Assembly: GCF_001544075.1 (NCBI RefSeq)
Contig: NZ_BCNT01000001.1
Span: 434,001 to 498,000, forward strand
From: Comamonas terrae
Lineage (GTDB): Bacteria; Pseudomonadota; Gammaproteobacteria; Burkholderiales; Burkholderiaceae_C
Reading direction: 5' to 3'
DNA length: 64,000 nt
In this document: positions 19,981-28,382 of the stretch, piece by piece
Layout: every line of letters begins with the position of its first letter
Position numbering within the stretch: position 1 is the stretch's first letter
Notes under the pieces: generated by a model
The model's input: the letters and a program-made list of their open reading frames with translations, nothing else
The model's database searches: none
What the model was told of the DNA's origin: nothing
Made by a program: the position numbers and the translations under genes

Positions 19981-21384
19981 TCAGTACACGTCCCGGCGAT
20001 ACCGTCCCTCATGGACCAGCGCCTGCACGCCGGTATCGCCCAGCACCAGTCTGAGCGCCCGGTCCACGCCCTGCCCCATGCCCTGCTGGCTGCCGCACAC
20101 ATAGATGGCCGCGCCGCGCTGTACCCAGGCCTTGAGCTGATCCTGCTGCTGAAGCAGGACATCCTGCACGTACCTGGCGCCATCGCCGTCGCGTGACCAG
20201 GCCTGGTCCAGCCTTTGGAGCCATCCCTCGCGCAGCCATTGGGCAAGCTGCTCGCCGCAGAACGCATCGTGCCGCGAATTGCGCTCGCCGAAGACCAGCC
20301 ATTGGTCGCCTCGCCCCGCGCGCACGCGCGCCTTGAGATGACCGAGCAGGCCGGCCAGGCCCGAGCCGTTGCCGATCAGGATCAGCGGCCGCTCACGGTT
20401 TTCCCCCAGCCTGAAGCTGCTGTGCTGGCGTATCGCCAGCGCCAGGGAATCGCCCACCGCCATGCCTTCGCACAGCCAGCCCGAGGCCAGGCCGGGTATA
20501 CCGTCGTCGCGCAGGCTCAGGCGCACCAGCATCTGCAGGCTGCCGTCTTCCACGATGGAGGCGATGGAGTAATCGCGCGGCCTGTCCGGATCGGCCGGCA
20601 CCGCCAGCGATGCCAGATCGCCGGACTGCCATGCCGGCAGGCGGCCGGAAACAGGCTCCCACTCAAGCAGATACAGAGGCCCGCCCTGGCTGCCGGGGTT
20701 GAGCAGCGTGCGCCGCTTCAGGATGAACGGCTCGCTGGCCGGCGGCAGCAGCCACTCATCCTGTGCCGGCAAGGCTTCGGCGTCCTGCCCCAGCCACGCC
20801 TGCCGGAGTTCGTTGACCCGGCCTTGCCAGGCCTGCAATGCCGCGCGCTCCATGTTGTCCACGCAGATCAGGTCGCCCTCCGCGCCCTGTGCCAGCAGCC
20901 ATTCATGCACCTGGATGCCGAAGCTGCAGAACTGGCGGTACTCGCGATCGCCCAGCGCCAATACCTGGCAGCGATGGCCGCTCAGATCCTGCGCGCCCGC
21001 CAGCAGTTTCTGGACGAAATGCAACGCATGGTCGGGCGCATCGCCCTCGCCCGTGGTCGAAAGCATCCACAGGCTGTGCGGATGGCTGCGCAATACCGCG
21101 CCATCCAGCCGGTCGACGGGCAGCAGAGTGACCCGAAAGCCGCTGCCCCCCAGCATCCTGGCCGCCGCACGCGCCAGGCCTTCGGCCTGCCCGGTCTGGC
21201 TGGCAAAGACCACCAGAACGGGCGGCCCCTGCACATGTCCCGCCAGTTCCTCGCTGTCATGCGTGAAGGCCAGGCGGCGCTGGCGCGCCATCCAGCCCGT
21301 GCGCAGGCACAGGGCCGCATACGCTGCCAGCAGCGCCGCGGCACCCGACACGCGCGCAGGCGTCAATACCCAATCCAAGCTCAT
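19981..21384 (-). CDS. NADPH-dependent flavodoxin/FAD reductase (sulfite-reductase-alpha-like), membrane-anchored
   Basis: A 467-residue diflavin reductase. An N-terminal hydrophobic helix (about 11-31) is followed by a flavodoxin-like FMN domain (VFASQTGQAEGLARAAARML at about 59; LSTTGEGDAP). Then come an FAD domain with R-D-Y-S-I-A-S, an NADPH site with GNGSGLAGLLGHL, and the C-terminal G-R-Y-R-R-D-V-Y typical of the ferredoxin-reductase family. It is shorter than CysJ and has a membrane anchor, and no sulfite-reductase haemoprotein gene is nearby. In this operon it most likely passes NADPH electrons to the PepSY/DUF2271 flavin chain for iron reduction. Its ATG overlaps the apbE stop (ATGA). 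Confidence 0.88.
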   Translation of the reverse strand: MSLDWVLTPARVSGAAALLAAYAALCLRTGWMARQRRLAFTHDSEELAGHVQGPPVLVVFASQTGQAEGLARAAARMLGGSGFRVTLLPVDRLDGAVLRSHPHSLWMLSTTGEGDAPDHALHFVQKLLAGAQDLSGHRCQVLALGDREYRQFCSFGIQVHEWLLAQGAEGDLICVDNMERAALQAWQGRVNELRQAWLGQDAEALPAQDEWLLPPASEPFILKRRTLLNPGSQGGPLYLLEWEPVSGRLPAWQSGDLASLAVPADPDRPRDYSIASIVEDGSLQMLVRLSLRDDGIPGLASGWLCEGMAVGDSLALAIRQHSSFRLGENRERPLILIGNGSGLAGLLGHLKARVRAGRGDQWLVFGERNSRHDAFCGEQLAQWLREGWLQRLDQAWSRDGDGARYVQDVLLQQQDQLKAWVQRGAAIYVCGSQQGMGQGVDRALRLVLGDTGVQALVHEGRYRRDVY

Positions 21385-22493
21385 GATCCGAAACAGGCCC
21401 TCCAGGCCGAAGAAATGAGCGGGCCGGCTGCAGCGCCCGCATTGCGCTTTGGCGCCGCATGCGCATGGAGCACCGCGGCAATCGCATGTTGCTCGGCAAA
21501 CGCCAGCCCCTCTTCAGGGCCCAGCACGGTCAGCACCGTGGCCAGGGCATCGGCATGCATGCACTCGGAGTGGAACACGGTCACGCTGGCCAGGTCGTGC
21601 GCGACGGGGTATCCCGTGCGCGGGTCCAGCGTGTGCGAATAGCGCCGACCGTCCGCTTTGAAGTGATGCCAGTAGTCGCCCGAAGTGGCAAGCGCGCCGG
21701 TACGCAAGCCCACGACCAGCGGCGCATACCCGCGCGTGGCCTGGCCGCCGATCTGCACCTGCCAGGGCGTGCCGTCCGGCTTGCTGCCCCAGCCGCGCAG
21801 CTCGCCGCCGATCTCGAACAGACCGCTGGCCCAGCCGGCCTGCTGCAGGCGCTGCGCCACCCAGTCCACGGCAAAGCCCTTGGCGATGCCGCAGAAATCG
21901 AGTTCCACGCCGCCGGGCTGCAGCAAGGCCTGGCCGGGCAACCAGTTCAGGCGCGCATGGCCGGCCTGCGCCATGGCGGCGGCAATGGCCGCCGCTTGCG
22001 GCTTGATAGCAGCCGGCCTTTGCTCCGCCTGCGCCGCAGGCCCGAAACCCCATAAGGACACCAAGGCCCCCATGGTCGGATCCAGGGCTGCGCCGGACTT
22101 TCTCGCCCAATTCAGCGCCGCCTGCAGCACCTGCGTGAACTCGGGCGGCAGGTCGAGATAGGTCCCGGCCGCCGCACGGTTGTAGCGCGTGATCAGTGAA
22201 TCCGGCTCCCAGTTGCTCATCTGGGCGATGACCTCGTCCAGCACGGCCTGCACCAGGGCCTGGACCCCGTCAAGCGGCAGATAGCCGGGATTGGGCAGGC
22301 GCAGCGACCAGGCGGTTCCCATCGTGTGGCCGGCCAGCCGGTGGATGCTGGAGTCCTGCTGCAGCTGCATGGCGGCCGGCCGCCAGCCGCCGGCGGAAAA
22401 GTCGGCGCCGGCCGTGCCCGCAGCCGTTTCCACGGCCACCCGGGGCAGCTTCCAGATATCGGCCGCATAGCGTATGCGCGGGGCTTGACTCAT
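21381..22493 (-). CDS. apbE: FAD:protein FMN transferase
   Basis: A 370-residue ApbE enzyme, which attaches FMN from FAD covalently to Thr/Ser of target proteins. Family features: HTMGTAWSLRL near residue 55, DPTMGALVSLWGFG, the FAD-binding FCGIAKGFAVDWVA and FEIGGELRGWG, HTLDPRTGYPV, and the metal-site region ECMHADALATVLTVLG. Start ATG 22493 is preferred over a TTG at 22505, which lies in the T run of a terminator. No Sec signal or lipobox is visible, although many ApbE proteins are exported. The likely local target is the DUF2271 protein. Confidence 0.93.
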   Translation of the reverse strand: MSQAPRIRYAADIWKLPRVAVETAAGTAGADFSAGGWRPAAMQLQQDSSIHRLAGHTMGTAWSLRLPNPGYLPLDGVQALVQAVLDEVIAQMSNWEPDSLITRYNRAAAGTYLDLPPEFTQVLQAALNWARKSGAALDPTMGALVSLWGFGPAAQAEQRPAAIKPQAAAIAAAMAQAGHARLNWLPGQALLQPGGVELDFCGIAKGFAVDWVAQRLQQAGWASGLFEIGGELRGWGSKPDGTPWQVQIGGQATRGYAPLVVGLRTGALATSGDYWHHFKADGRRYSHTLDPRTGYPVAHDLASVTVFHSECMHADALATVLTVLGPEEGLAFAEQHAIAAVLHAHAAPKRNAGAAAGPLISSAWRACFGS

Positions 22494-22503
22494 CTCGATT
22501 CCC

Positions 22504-22534
22504 AAAAAACCTGGCGCCCCGGACCAGGGGCGCC
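22504..22534 (-). terminator. Terminator between the DUF4198 gene and apbE
   Basis: Perfect 8-bp GC stem GGCGCCCC / GGGGCGCC. On the minus strand AGG and six T follow, ending 10 bases before the apbE start. It would reduce transcription of apbE and the reductase relative to the upstream genes. Confidence 0.85.
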
Positions 22535-22575
22535 GAACGCAAGCCGCCGCACGCCATGGCGGCGGCTATGGATGG

Positions 22576-23376
22576 TCAAGGAAGCACTTCCAGGGTGGCC
22601 ACATAGCCCAGATGGCGCTCCTTGGCCTGCGCCACGCTGGTCCTGTCGTCCTTGGCATCGGTGCTGAGCCAGAACAGGCCCGGGTGCGGGAACTTGACCT
22701 TGAGCACGCCCTGCGCATCGGTCCTGAGCTTGATGGCGTTCACGCCGTCGCGGTAGCGGATGCCGTCGGCCACCAGCTCCACTTCCAGGTCGGCGGCAGG
22801 CTTGCCGTCCAGCAGGAAGGCAAAGCGCGCTTCCTCGGTGCTGACCAGGTCGTTGGGATGGGTGATGGGCTTGAGCTCCAGGCCCTTGCCCGTGACGGCC
22901 AGCGCCGAAGGCTTGCCCACGGAGACGAAGGTCTCCATGCGACGCACGTTTTCGGTGATGCGCACATCCTGGGCGTCGGCCGGAATCTGCTTGAGGATGT
23001 CATCGACAGAGCCGCGCAGCCGGCGCATCTGGCCCTTGCCATCCTTGTAGCCGCCCATCACCCCGTTCATCAGCATGCTCACGCGGTAGGTGCCGGTCTT
23101 CTCGGGCTTGAAGTCGAACACGCTGCGCAGCTCGCCCTTGACGGCATTCTTCATCTCCACCGCGGCGCCATCGGGACCGGTCACATTCACATTGTCCAGC
23201 GCCAGGGGACGGTGGTTGAAGAAGAACACGTCGTTGGACACGGCGGCATCCACCGTCACCCACTCGGGACTGGACAGCACGGTGCTGGAAGGCTTGAACC
23301 ACAGGTCATGCGCCTGGGCACCCAGCGCGGCCAAAGCCAGAGTTGCGGCAGCGATGGCACGGGTCTTGAATTTCAT
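22576..23376 (-). CDS. DUF4198 periplasmic protein
   Basis: A 266-residue secreted protein with a clear Sec signal (AAATLALAALGAQA, cleavage near residue 22) and the DUF4198 start A-H-D-L-W-F-K-P of the mature chain. The fold is predicted to be beta-rich and NikM/CbiK-accessory-like. In this kind of locus it is thought to bind metal or siderophore, but no function is established. It has no cysteines in the mature part. It lies 153 bases downstream of the DUF2271 gene in the same operon. Confidence 0.85.
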   Translation of the reverse strand: MKFKTRAIAAATLALAALGAQAHDLWFKPSSTVLSSPEWVTVDAAVSNDVFFFNHRPLALDNVNVTGPDGAAVEMKNAVKGELRSVFDFKPEKTGTYRVSMLMNGVMGGYKDGKGQMRRLRGSVDDILKQIPADAQDVRITENVRRMETFVSVGKPSALAVTGKGLELKPITHPNDLVSTEEARFAFLLDGKPAADLEVELVADGIRYRDGVNAIKLRTDAQGVLKVKFPHPGLFWLSTDAKDDRTSVAQAKERHLGYVATLEVLP

Positions 23377-23529
23377 ATCAGGTCCTCGGAACAGAAAGGG
23401 TTGTCAAAGGCTCTACGCCAGTGCGTGAGCCTGCAAACGGGGGGTGGCCCGGCAGAGGGCAAGGGCCCAAGCCGTCCGCGCAGTCCTTCTTCCGACAGAA
23501 GGGGGCACAGCCGCTCAGGCAGTGGTTTT

Positions 23530-24051
23530 TCAAGGCTTGATGTCGAGCTTGATCTGGCCCAGCTCCTTGCTGCCCTGGGCCGACAGGCTGGTGGCTTGCT
23601 TGGCTGGCCACTCGAAAGGCACGGACACCAGTTCGCGGCCGCCCACTTCGCGGGCGGCTTCCACCATCAGCTTGTACAGGCCGGGCGCCAGCCTGGGCAG
23701 CGGATTCCTGCCTTCGGAATAGCTCAGCGTGTGTGCGCCCACGGGCTGGGTGGCCTGGCTCACGCCATCCACGGGCATGGTCAGCTCGCGTCCCGTGCGG
23801 CGCCACCATTGGCGCATGTCCTTGAGCCACTTGGTGCCCTCCGCATCGCGCTTCTTGATGTCATACCAGACGGACAGGTTGGCGGCCACGCTGCCGTCGG
23901 CCTTTTCCAGCCAGACGGCGACATAGGGCTTGTGGTATTCGGCCACCTGCAGCTGCGGCACCGTCACCGTCACATCCATGCCGCCGGCGATCGCCGGCAG
24001 GCCCACCACGGCACTCAGCGCCACCGAAGTCTTGAAAATCCTTTTCGCCAT
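23530..24051 (-). CDS. DUF2271 protein, predicted FMN-carrying periplasmic electron carrier
   Basis: A 173-residue secreted protein (signal about 1-22). The DUF2271 body contains YVAVWLEKADG and the Trp-rich KWLKDMRQWWRRTG. Residues 95-101 are D-G-V-S-Q-A-T, which fits the ApbE flavinylation consensus D-x-x-[S/T]-x-A-[T/S], with Thr101 as predicted FMN acceptor. With apbE three genes downstream and a PepSY membrane protein directly upstream, I infer a covalently flavinylated carrier between the membrane and the outer periplasm. The sequence shows the motif and signal; flavinylation itself is inference. Confidence 0.87.
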   Translation of the reverse strand: MAKRIFKTSVALSAVVGLPAIAGGMDVTVTVPQLQVAEYHKPYVAVWLEKADGSVAANLSVWYDIKKRDAEGTKWLKDMRQWWRRTGRELTMPVDGVSQATQPVGAHTLSYSEGRNPLPRLAPGLYKLMVEAAREVGGRELVSVPFEWPAKQATSLSAQGSKELGQIKLDIKP

Positions 24052-24076
24052 TTTTTTCTTCCTTCACTAATTCCAC

Positions 24077-24748
24077 TCAGTGCACCAGCAGCAACGCCAG
24101 CAGTGCTGGCAGCACCAGTCCCAGGCCCACCATGGGCCAGGTCAGCGGGCGGCGCCCGGAATGCATCTTCAGGATCAGCAGCCCCGTGATGCAGAACACC
24201 AGGCACCCCACCGCAAATACGTCGATGAACAGGCTCCACGCCCCGCCCGTGTTGCGGCCCTTGTGCAGATCGTTGACATACGAGATCCAGCCGCGGTCGG
24301 TCTTTTCGTATTCGACGGCGCCATCCTTCAGATCCACGCGCAGCCAGGCATCGCCGCCCGGGCGCGGCAGGGGCACATAGGCCTCCTCCTCGCTCCACTC
24401 CACGGCGCGATGGCTGGTGCTCACCTTCATCTGGGCGGCTATCCAGGCCTGCACCGAGGCAGGCAGCTCGCTGCCGCCCGTCGCGCCCGATGCCTTGGCG
24501 TCTTCTCCCGGTTCCTTTTGCTGCTCCTGCGCGCGCCGGAGTTCCTGCAGCAGGCTCTCGGGCAACTGCTGCTGCAGCGACTGCACGCTGGGCTTGCTCT
24601 CGATCTGTCCGGCATGGTTCAGCGTGATGCCGGTGAAAGCGAACACCAGCATGCCGATCAGGCAGATTGCCGAACTGATCCAGTGCCATTCATGGAGTTT
24701 TTTGAGCCAGTACGCCCGCTGGGGCGCGTTGGAGGAAGCCGCCGTCAT
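24077..24748 (-). CDS. PepSY-associated membrane protein
   Basis: A 223-residue protein. A membrane helix at about 23-43 (AICLIGMLVFAFTGITLNHA) is preceded by the histidines of LHEWHW; a periplasmic PepSY-type domain follows, then D-L-H-K-G-R and two C-terminal helices (about 170-220). PepSY-TM proteins include ferric-siderophore reductases such as FoxB, in which helix histidines hold haem. The histidines here (LHEWHW, LNHAG, LHKGR) could do the same. It is the first gene of the minus-strand module, divergent from the siderophore receptor. Start ATG 24748 is chosen because the upstream extension is not membrane-like. Confidence 0.85.
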   Translation of the reverse strand: MTAASSNAPQRAYWLKKLHEWHWISSAICLIGMLVFAFTGITLNHAGQIESKPSVQSLQQQLPESLLQELRRAQEQQKEPGEDAKASGATGGSELPASVQAWIAAQMKVSTSHRAVEWSEEEAYVPLPRPGGDAWLRVDLKDGAVEYEKTDRGWISYVNDLHKGRNTGGAWSLFIDVFAVGCLVFCITGLLILKMHSGRRPLTWPMVGLGLVLPALLALLLVH

Positions 24749-24966
24749 TGAAAACCTTGCAAAAAGAATGCCGCCTGAGTCCCGGGGACCGGCACCGCGC
24801 GCCGGGCCGAGAAAACTGCGCCAGCCCCGACGCGCGCAACGATGCGCGGCGCTTCCCACCGGACGTCCGGACAGCCGGCGACGTAACCGCCCAAAAGCTG
24901 CGGACCTGATACCAGCCAAGTAGCTGCGCCACCGTCGGCAGGGGGGATTCTAGAGGTTTGCAAGCT

Positions 24967-24987
24967 AAATGCATCTCACTTTTATTT
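24967..24987 (-). promoter_or_regulatory. Weak Fur-box candidate before the PepSY operon
   Basis: AAATGCATCTCACTTTTATT, at 24967 in the 427-base divergent gap 24749-25175, partly fits the Fur consensus (AAATG...TCTCA...TTT). It is poorer than the other boxes in this island and lies more than 200 bases from the PepSY start. Confidence 0.4.
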
Positions 24988-25104
24988 ACTTTACCTTGTC
25001 GAAACAAAGGTCTGCGCGAGCGGCAGCAAGCCCTCCAGGCCGGCCCGATATCTGTTGCCCCAGGGACACAACCGGCGATTTTCATCCATTTTTTGCTAAT
25101 GGAA

Positions 25105-25125
25105 TCAAGAATTATTATCAATAGC
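25105..25125 (+). promoter_or_regulatory. Fur box before the siderophore receptor
   Basis: The right half ATTATCA is perfect and the left half AAGAAT is partial (TCAAGAATTATTATCAATAG), 50 bases before the receptor start. It is consistent with iron repression of the receptor. Confidence 0.65.
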
Positions 25126-25175
25126 AACTAGAATCCGCTCGCTGTTTGAGTCAACCCGTCTCCTTTTTTACAAGC

Positions 25176-27434
25176 ATGTCGAAGAACAAATCCAACCCAA
25201 TCGAAAGCAACGGTCCGCAGTTCGAATTGACGCAGATCGTGATGGCCGTCGGCCTGACCCTGATGGGCGCCAATGCCATGGCCCAGGAGGCCACCCTGTC
25301 CACCGTGCAGGTGGAGGCCGCCACTGACAATCCCTTCAAGCCCCAGACAGCGCCTCAGGGCAAGTTCACCGCGCCCCTGATCGACACGCCCAAGACGGTG
25401 CAGGTGATCAATGAGGAAATCATCAAGCAGACCGGCGCCACCAGCCTGCAGGAAGCCCTGAAATCCACACCCGGCATCACCTTCGGCAACAGCGAAGGCG
25501 GCAACCCCTCGGGCGACCAGCCCTTCATCCGCGGCATGGACGCACAGTCGAGCACCTTCGTGGACGGCATGCGCGACATCGCGGCCGGCACGCGCGAAGT
25601 GTTCAACGTGGAATCGGTGGAAGTGATCAAGGGTGCCGACTCGGCCTACGCCGGCCGCGGCGGCGCCGGCGGCTCCATCAACATCACCACCAAAAAGGCC
25701 AGGAACGAGAACTTCATCTCCGGCGACGTGGGCCTGGGCACCGACAACTACAAGCGCGCGACGCTGGACCTGAACCGGGTGCTGAGCGAAGGCGTGGGCT
25801 TTCGCCTGAACGCCATGGCGCACGATGCCGACGTTCCCGGCCGCAACGGCCCCGAGAACAAGCGCTGGGGCATCGCCCCCACCGTGACCTTCGGCATGGG
25901 CACACCCACCGAGGTCACGCTGTCCTGGCAGCATCTGCAGACGGACAACATTCCCGATGGCGGCGTGCCCTATCTGTACAGCAGCACCGCCATGGCCGGC
26001 CTGCCGGGCGGCAGCACCGTGCGCCCGACCTACGGCAACAACCGCGAAAACTGGTACGGCCTGTACAACCGCGACTACGAAAAGGAAAAGAGCGACCTGT
26101 TCACGGCCACGGTAGAGCACAAGTTCACCGACACCAACAAGATCCGCAACAGCCTGCGCTACAGCAAGACCCGGCAGGACTATGTCTGGACCCAGCCCGA
26201 CGACAGCAAGGGCAACGTGCTCAACGGCTATGTGTGGCGCCGCGGCAATGCACGCTTGTCCGAAACCACCACGCTGCAGAACGTGACCGAGTTCACCGGC
26301 AAGGAACAGACCGGCTCCATCGGCCACAGCTATGCCTTCGGCATGGAGCTGTCCAAGGAGAAGGCCGATGTCCGCTCCACCGCCATCCAGAGCACCAACA
26401 CCGCCTGCAACTCGGTTTCCGATCCCTGGTGCACCACGCTCAGCGACCCCAGCGGCGCCAATGCGGCATGGAGCTTCCCCTGGGCCCTGCCTGCGCAGTC
26501 CACGATCAACAAGATCGACACCGTCGCCCTGTATGGCTTCGACACGCTGAAGCTCAACGAGCAATGGCTGGTGAATGCAGGCCTGCGCGTGGACCACTAC
26601 AAGCTCTCCGCATCCGGCCCGGCCGGCGGCCGCGGCGCCAGCGCCTATCCCGCCTATGACCTGAGCCGCAGCGACACGCTGTTCAACTACCAGCTGGGCG
26701 TGGTCTACAAGCCGGCTTCCAATGGCAGCATCTACGCCAGCATCGGCACCTCCTCGCGTCCGGGCGGCTCCACCCTGGGCAACGGCAGCGAAGACCTGAC
26801 CACGACCACCGATGCCCTGGCCAATCTCAAGCCCGAGAAGACGCGCTCCTTCGAGCTGGGCACCAAGTGGGATCTGCTGGACAAGAACCTGGGCCTGACC
26901 GCCGCCATCTTCCGCAACAACGTGACCAATGTCCGCATCACCGATGCCACCGGCACCTACATGGGCGGCGACAAGGTGGTCAACGGCCTGGAGCTGGGCT
27001 TCACCGGCCGCATCCTGTCCAATCTGAGCGTCTTCGGCGGCTATACCTACATGGATAGCGAGCAGAAGAACATGGGTATCGGCAACGTGGCCAACGGCCG
27101 TCCGTTCATCAACACGCCCAAGCACAGCTTCAGCCTGTGGACCAGCTACAAGCCCATGGCAAGGCTGACCCTGGGCCTGGGCATCTACGCCCAGAGCAGC
27201 GTCAACCAGGGCTATGCAGTCTCCACCGTGGATGGCGGCATCGTGACCAAGGGCGCTGCCGGCTATGCCCGCTACGACGCCATGCTGGCCTACCAGATCA
27301 ACAAGAACCTGGCCTTCCAGCTCAATGTCTACAACCTGGGCGACAAGGTTTACTACAGCGGCGTGCGCTCGCCCCATTACGCCAACATGGCCCCCGGCCG
27401 CTCGGCCGTGGCTTCGCTCAAGTTCACGTACTGA
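25176..27434 (+). CDS. TonB-dependent siderophore receptor (Fiu-like)
   Basis: A 752-residue outer-membrane receptor. The signal peptide ends near A-M-A-Q-E and is followed by a TonB-box-like segment (TLSTVQVEA). The plug domain (about 75-190) includes DTPKTVQVINEE, QPFIRGMD and the end-of-plug GRGGAGGSINITTK. A 22-strand barrel follows, ending in a C-terminal aromatic strand (SLKFTY). The closest family by eye is the catecholate receptor Fiu/BfrD, supported by the adjacent piuC-like gene. Start ATG 25176 is chosen over TTG 25146. A Fur box lies upstream and a terminator downstream. Confidence 0.93.
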   Translation: MSKNKSNPIESNGPQFELTQIVMAVGLTLMGANAMAQEATLSTVQVEAATDNPFKPQTAPQGKFTAPLIDTPKTVQVINEEIIKQTGATSLQEALKSTPGITFGNSEGGNPSGDQPFIRGMDAQSSTFVDGMRDIAAGTREVFNVESVEVIKGADSAYAGRGGAGGSINITTKKARNENFISGDVGLGTDNYKRATLDLNRVLSEGVGFRLNAMAHDADVPGRNGPENKRWGIAPTVTFGMGTPTEVTLSWQHLQTDNIPDGGVPYLYSSTAMAGLPGGSTVRPTYGNNRENWYGLYNRDYEKEKSDLFTATVEHKFTDTNKIRNSLRYSKTRQDYVWTQPDDSKGNVLNGYVWRRGNARLSETTTLQNVTEFTGKEQTGSIGHSYAFGMELSKEKADVRSTAIQSTNTACNSVSDPWCTTLSDPSGANAAWSFPWALPAQSTINKIDTVALYGFDTLKLNEQWLVNAGLRVDHYKLSASGPAGGRGASAYPAYDLSRSDTLFNYQLGVVYKPASNGSIYASIGTSSRPGGSTLGNGSEDLTTTTDALANLKPEKTRSFELGTKWDLLDKNLGLTAAIFRNNVTNVRITDATGTYMGGDKVVNGLELGFTGRILSNLSVFGGYTYMDSEQKNMGIGNVANGRPFINTPKHSFSLWTSYKPMARLTLGLGIYAQSSVNQGYAVSTVDGGIVTKGAAGYARYDAMLAYQINKNLAFQLNVYNLGDKVYYSGVRSPHYANMAPGRSAVASLKFTY

Positions 27435-27483
27435 GCATGAGCCAGAGGCCTGCGCCCTTGATCCGGCGCAGGCCGGCCAGTCG

Positions 27484-27518
27484 GCCCCGCCGCCCTTCAG
27501 GGCCTGCGGGGCTTTTTT
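27484..27518 (+). terminator. Terminator after the siderophore receptor
   Basis: GCCCCGC ... GCGGGGC with an inner GCCC-TTCA-GGGC stem, then six T. It separates the receptor from the downstream dioxygenase, which may be reached by read-through. Confidence 0.9.
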
Positions 27519-27560
27519 GCATGCAAACTTCACGTCCATGCTGCAAGGAGAATCCCGCCC

Positions 27561-28241
27561 ATGATGCTACGAATACCTGCTTTGCTCACTGCCGAGGAAG
27601 TGCGCCAATGCCGCCAGGCACTGGAGGCCGCCAGCTGGCAGGACGGCCGTGCCACTGCGGGCCCCGTGGCCGCCCAGGTCAAGAGCAATCTGCAGCTGCC
27701 GCTGGACAGCCCGGTCGGCCAGCAGATCGGCAACCTGATCCTGGACCGGCTGGGGCGCAACCCGCTGTTCATGTCGGCCGCGCTGCCGCTCAAAGTGCTG
27801 CCGCCGCGCTTCAACCGCTACGAGGGGGGCGGCACCTACGGCAACCATATCGACAACGCCTTCTTCAACATCCCGGGCACGGCCATCAAGGTCCGCACCG
27901 ACATCTCGACCACGGTATTTTTCAGCGATCCCGGCGAATACGAGGGCGGGGAGCTGGTGGTCGAGGACACCTACGGCCAGCAAAGCGTGAAGCTGCCCGC
28001 GGGCGATGCCATCGTCTACCCCGGCACCAGCCTGCACCATGTCAGGCCGGTGACGCGGGGCGTGCGCCTGGGCAGCTTCTTCTGGACGCAGAGCCTGATC
28101 AAGTCCGACGAGCAGCGCCGCCTGCTGTTCGACCTGGACCAGTCCATACAGCAGCTGGGCAGCGAATACCCCGGCCACAGCCGCATCGCCGCGCTTTCGG
28201 GGACCTATCACAATCTGCTGCGGATGTGGGCGGAGAGTTAG
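27561..28241 (+). CDS. piuC: PKHD-type Fe(II)/2-oxoglutarate dioxygenase (PiuC/YbiX)
   Basis: A 226-residue member of the PKHD hydroxylase family regularly found beside catecholate-siderophore receptors. The iron ligands are H-x-D in GNHIDNAF (about residue 96) and a distal His in SLHHVRPV, with the 2-oxoglutarate-binding Arg in [12 protein letters not shown]. The reaction is unknown; a role in siderophore handling is inferred from conserved neighbourhood. AAGGAG lies 10 bases before the ATG. Confidence 0.93.
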   Translation: MMLRIPALLTAEEVRQCRQALEAASWQDGRATAGPVAAQVKSNLQLPLDSPVGQQIGNLILDRLGRNPLFMSAALPLKVLPPRFNRYEGGGTYGNHIDNAFFNIPGTAIKVRTDISTTVFFSDPGEYEGGELVVEDTYGQQSVKLPAGDAIVYPGTSLHHVRPVTRGVRLGSFFWTQSLIKSDEQRRLLFDLDQSIQQLGSEYPGHSRIAALSGTYHNLLRMWAES

Positions 28242-28382
28242 CCCTCTGCACGGATTTGCCGCTTTCCATGCAAGGGAATCGCCGCGGCGCGGCCGGCACA
28301 GCCCCTGCCTGCCATCTCTGGGCGGGGCATGCCTGCTTGGTTGCCGCGCCACCACTTTGATCATGATCGAAAACGCACTGCG

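Noticed and set aside
19981..21384. Assimilatory sulfite reductase flavoprotein CysJ
   Set aside because: It is shorter than CysJ, has an N-terminal membrane helix, and no CysI-type gene is present; the neighbours are iron and flavinylation genes.
21985..22040. Possible copy of the intergenic element (TTGATAGCAGCCGGCCTTTG) inside apbE
   Set aside because: It lies in well-conserved coding sequence and has no inverted partner arm.
24380..24500. S-G-A-T sequence in the PepSY protein (DAKASGATGGS) as a second flavinylation site
   Set aside because: The Asp is one residue too far from the Ser for the D-x-x-[S/T]-G-A-T consensus, and the segment is a low-complexity linker.
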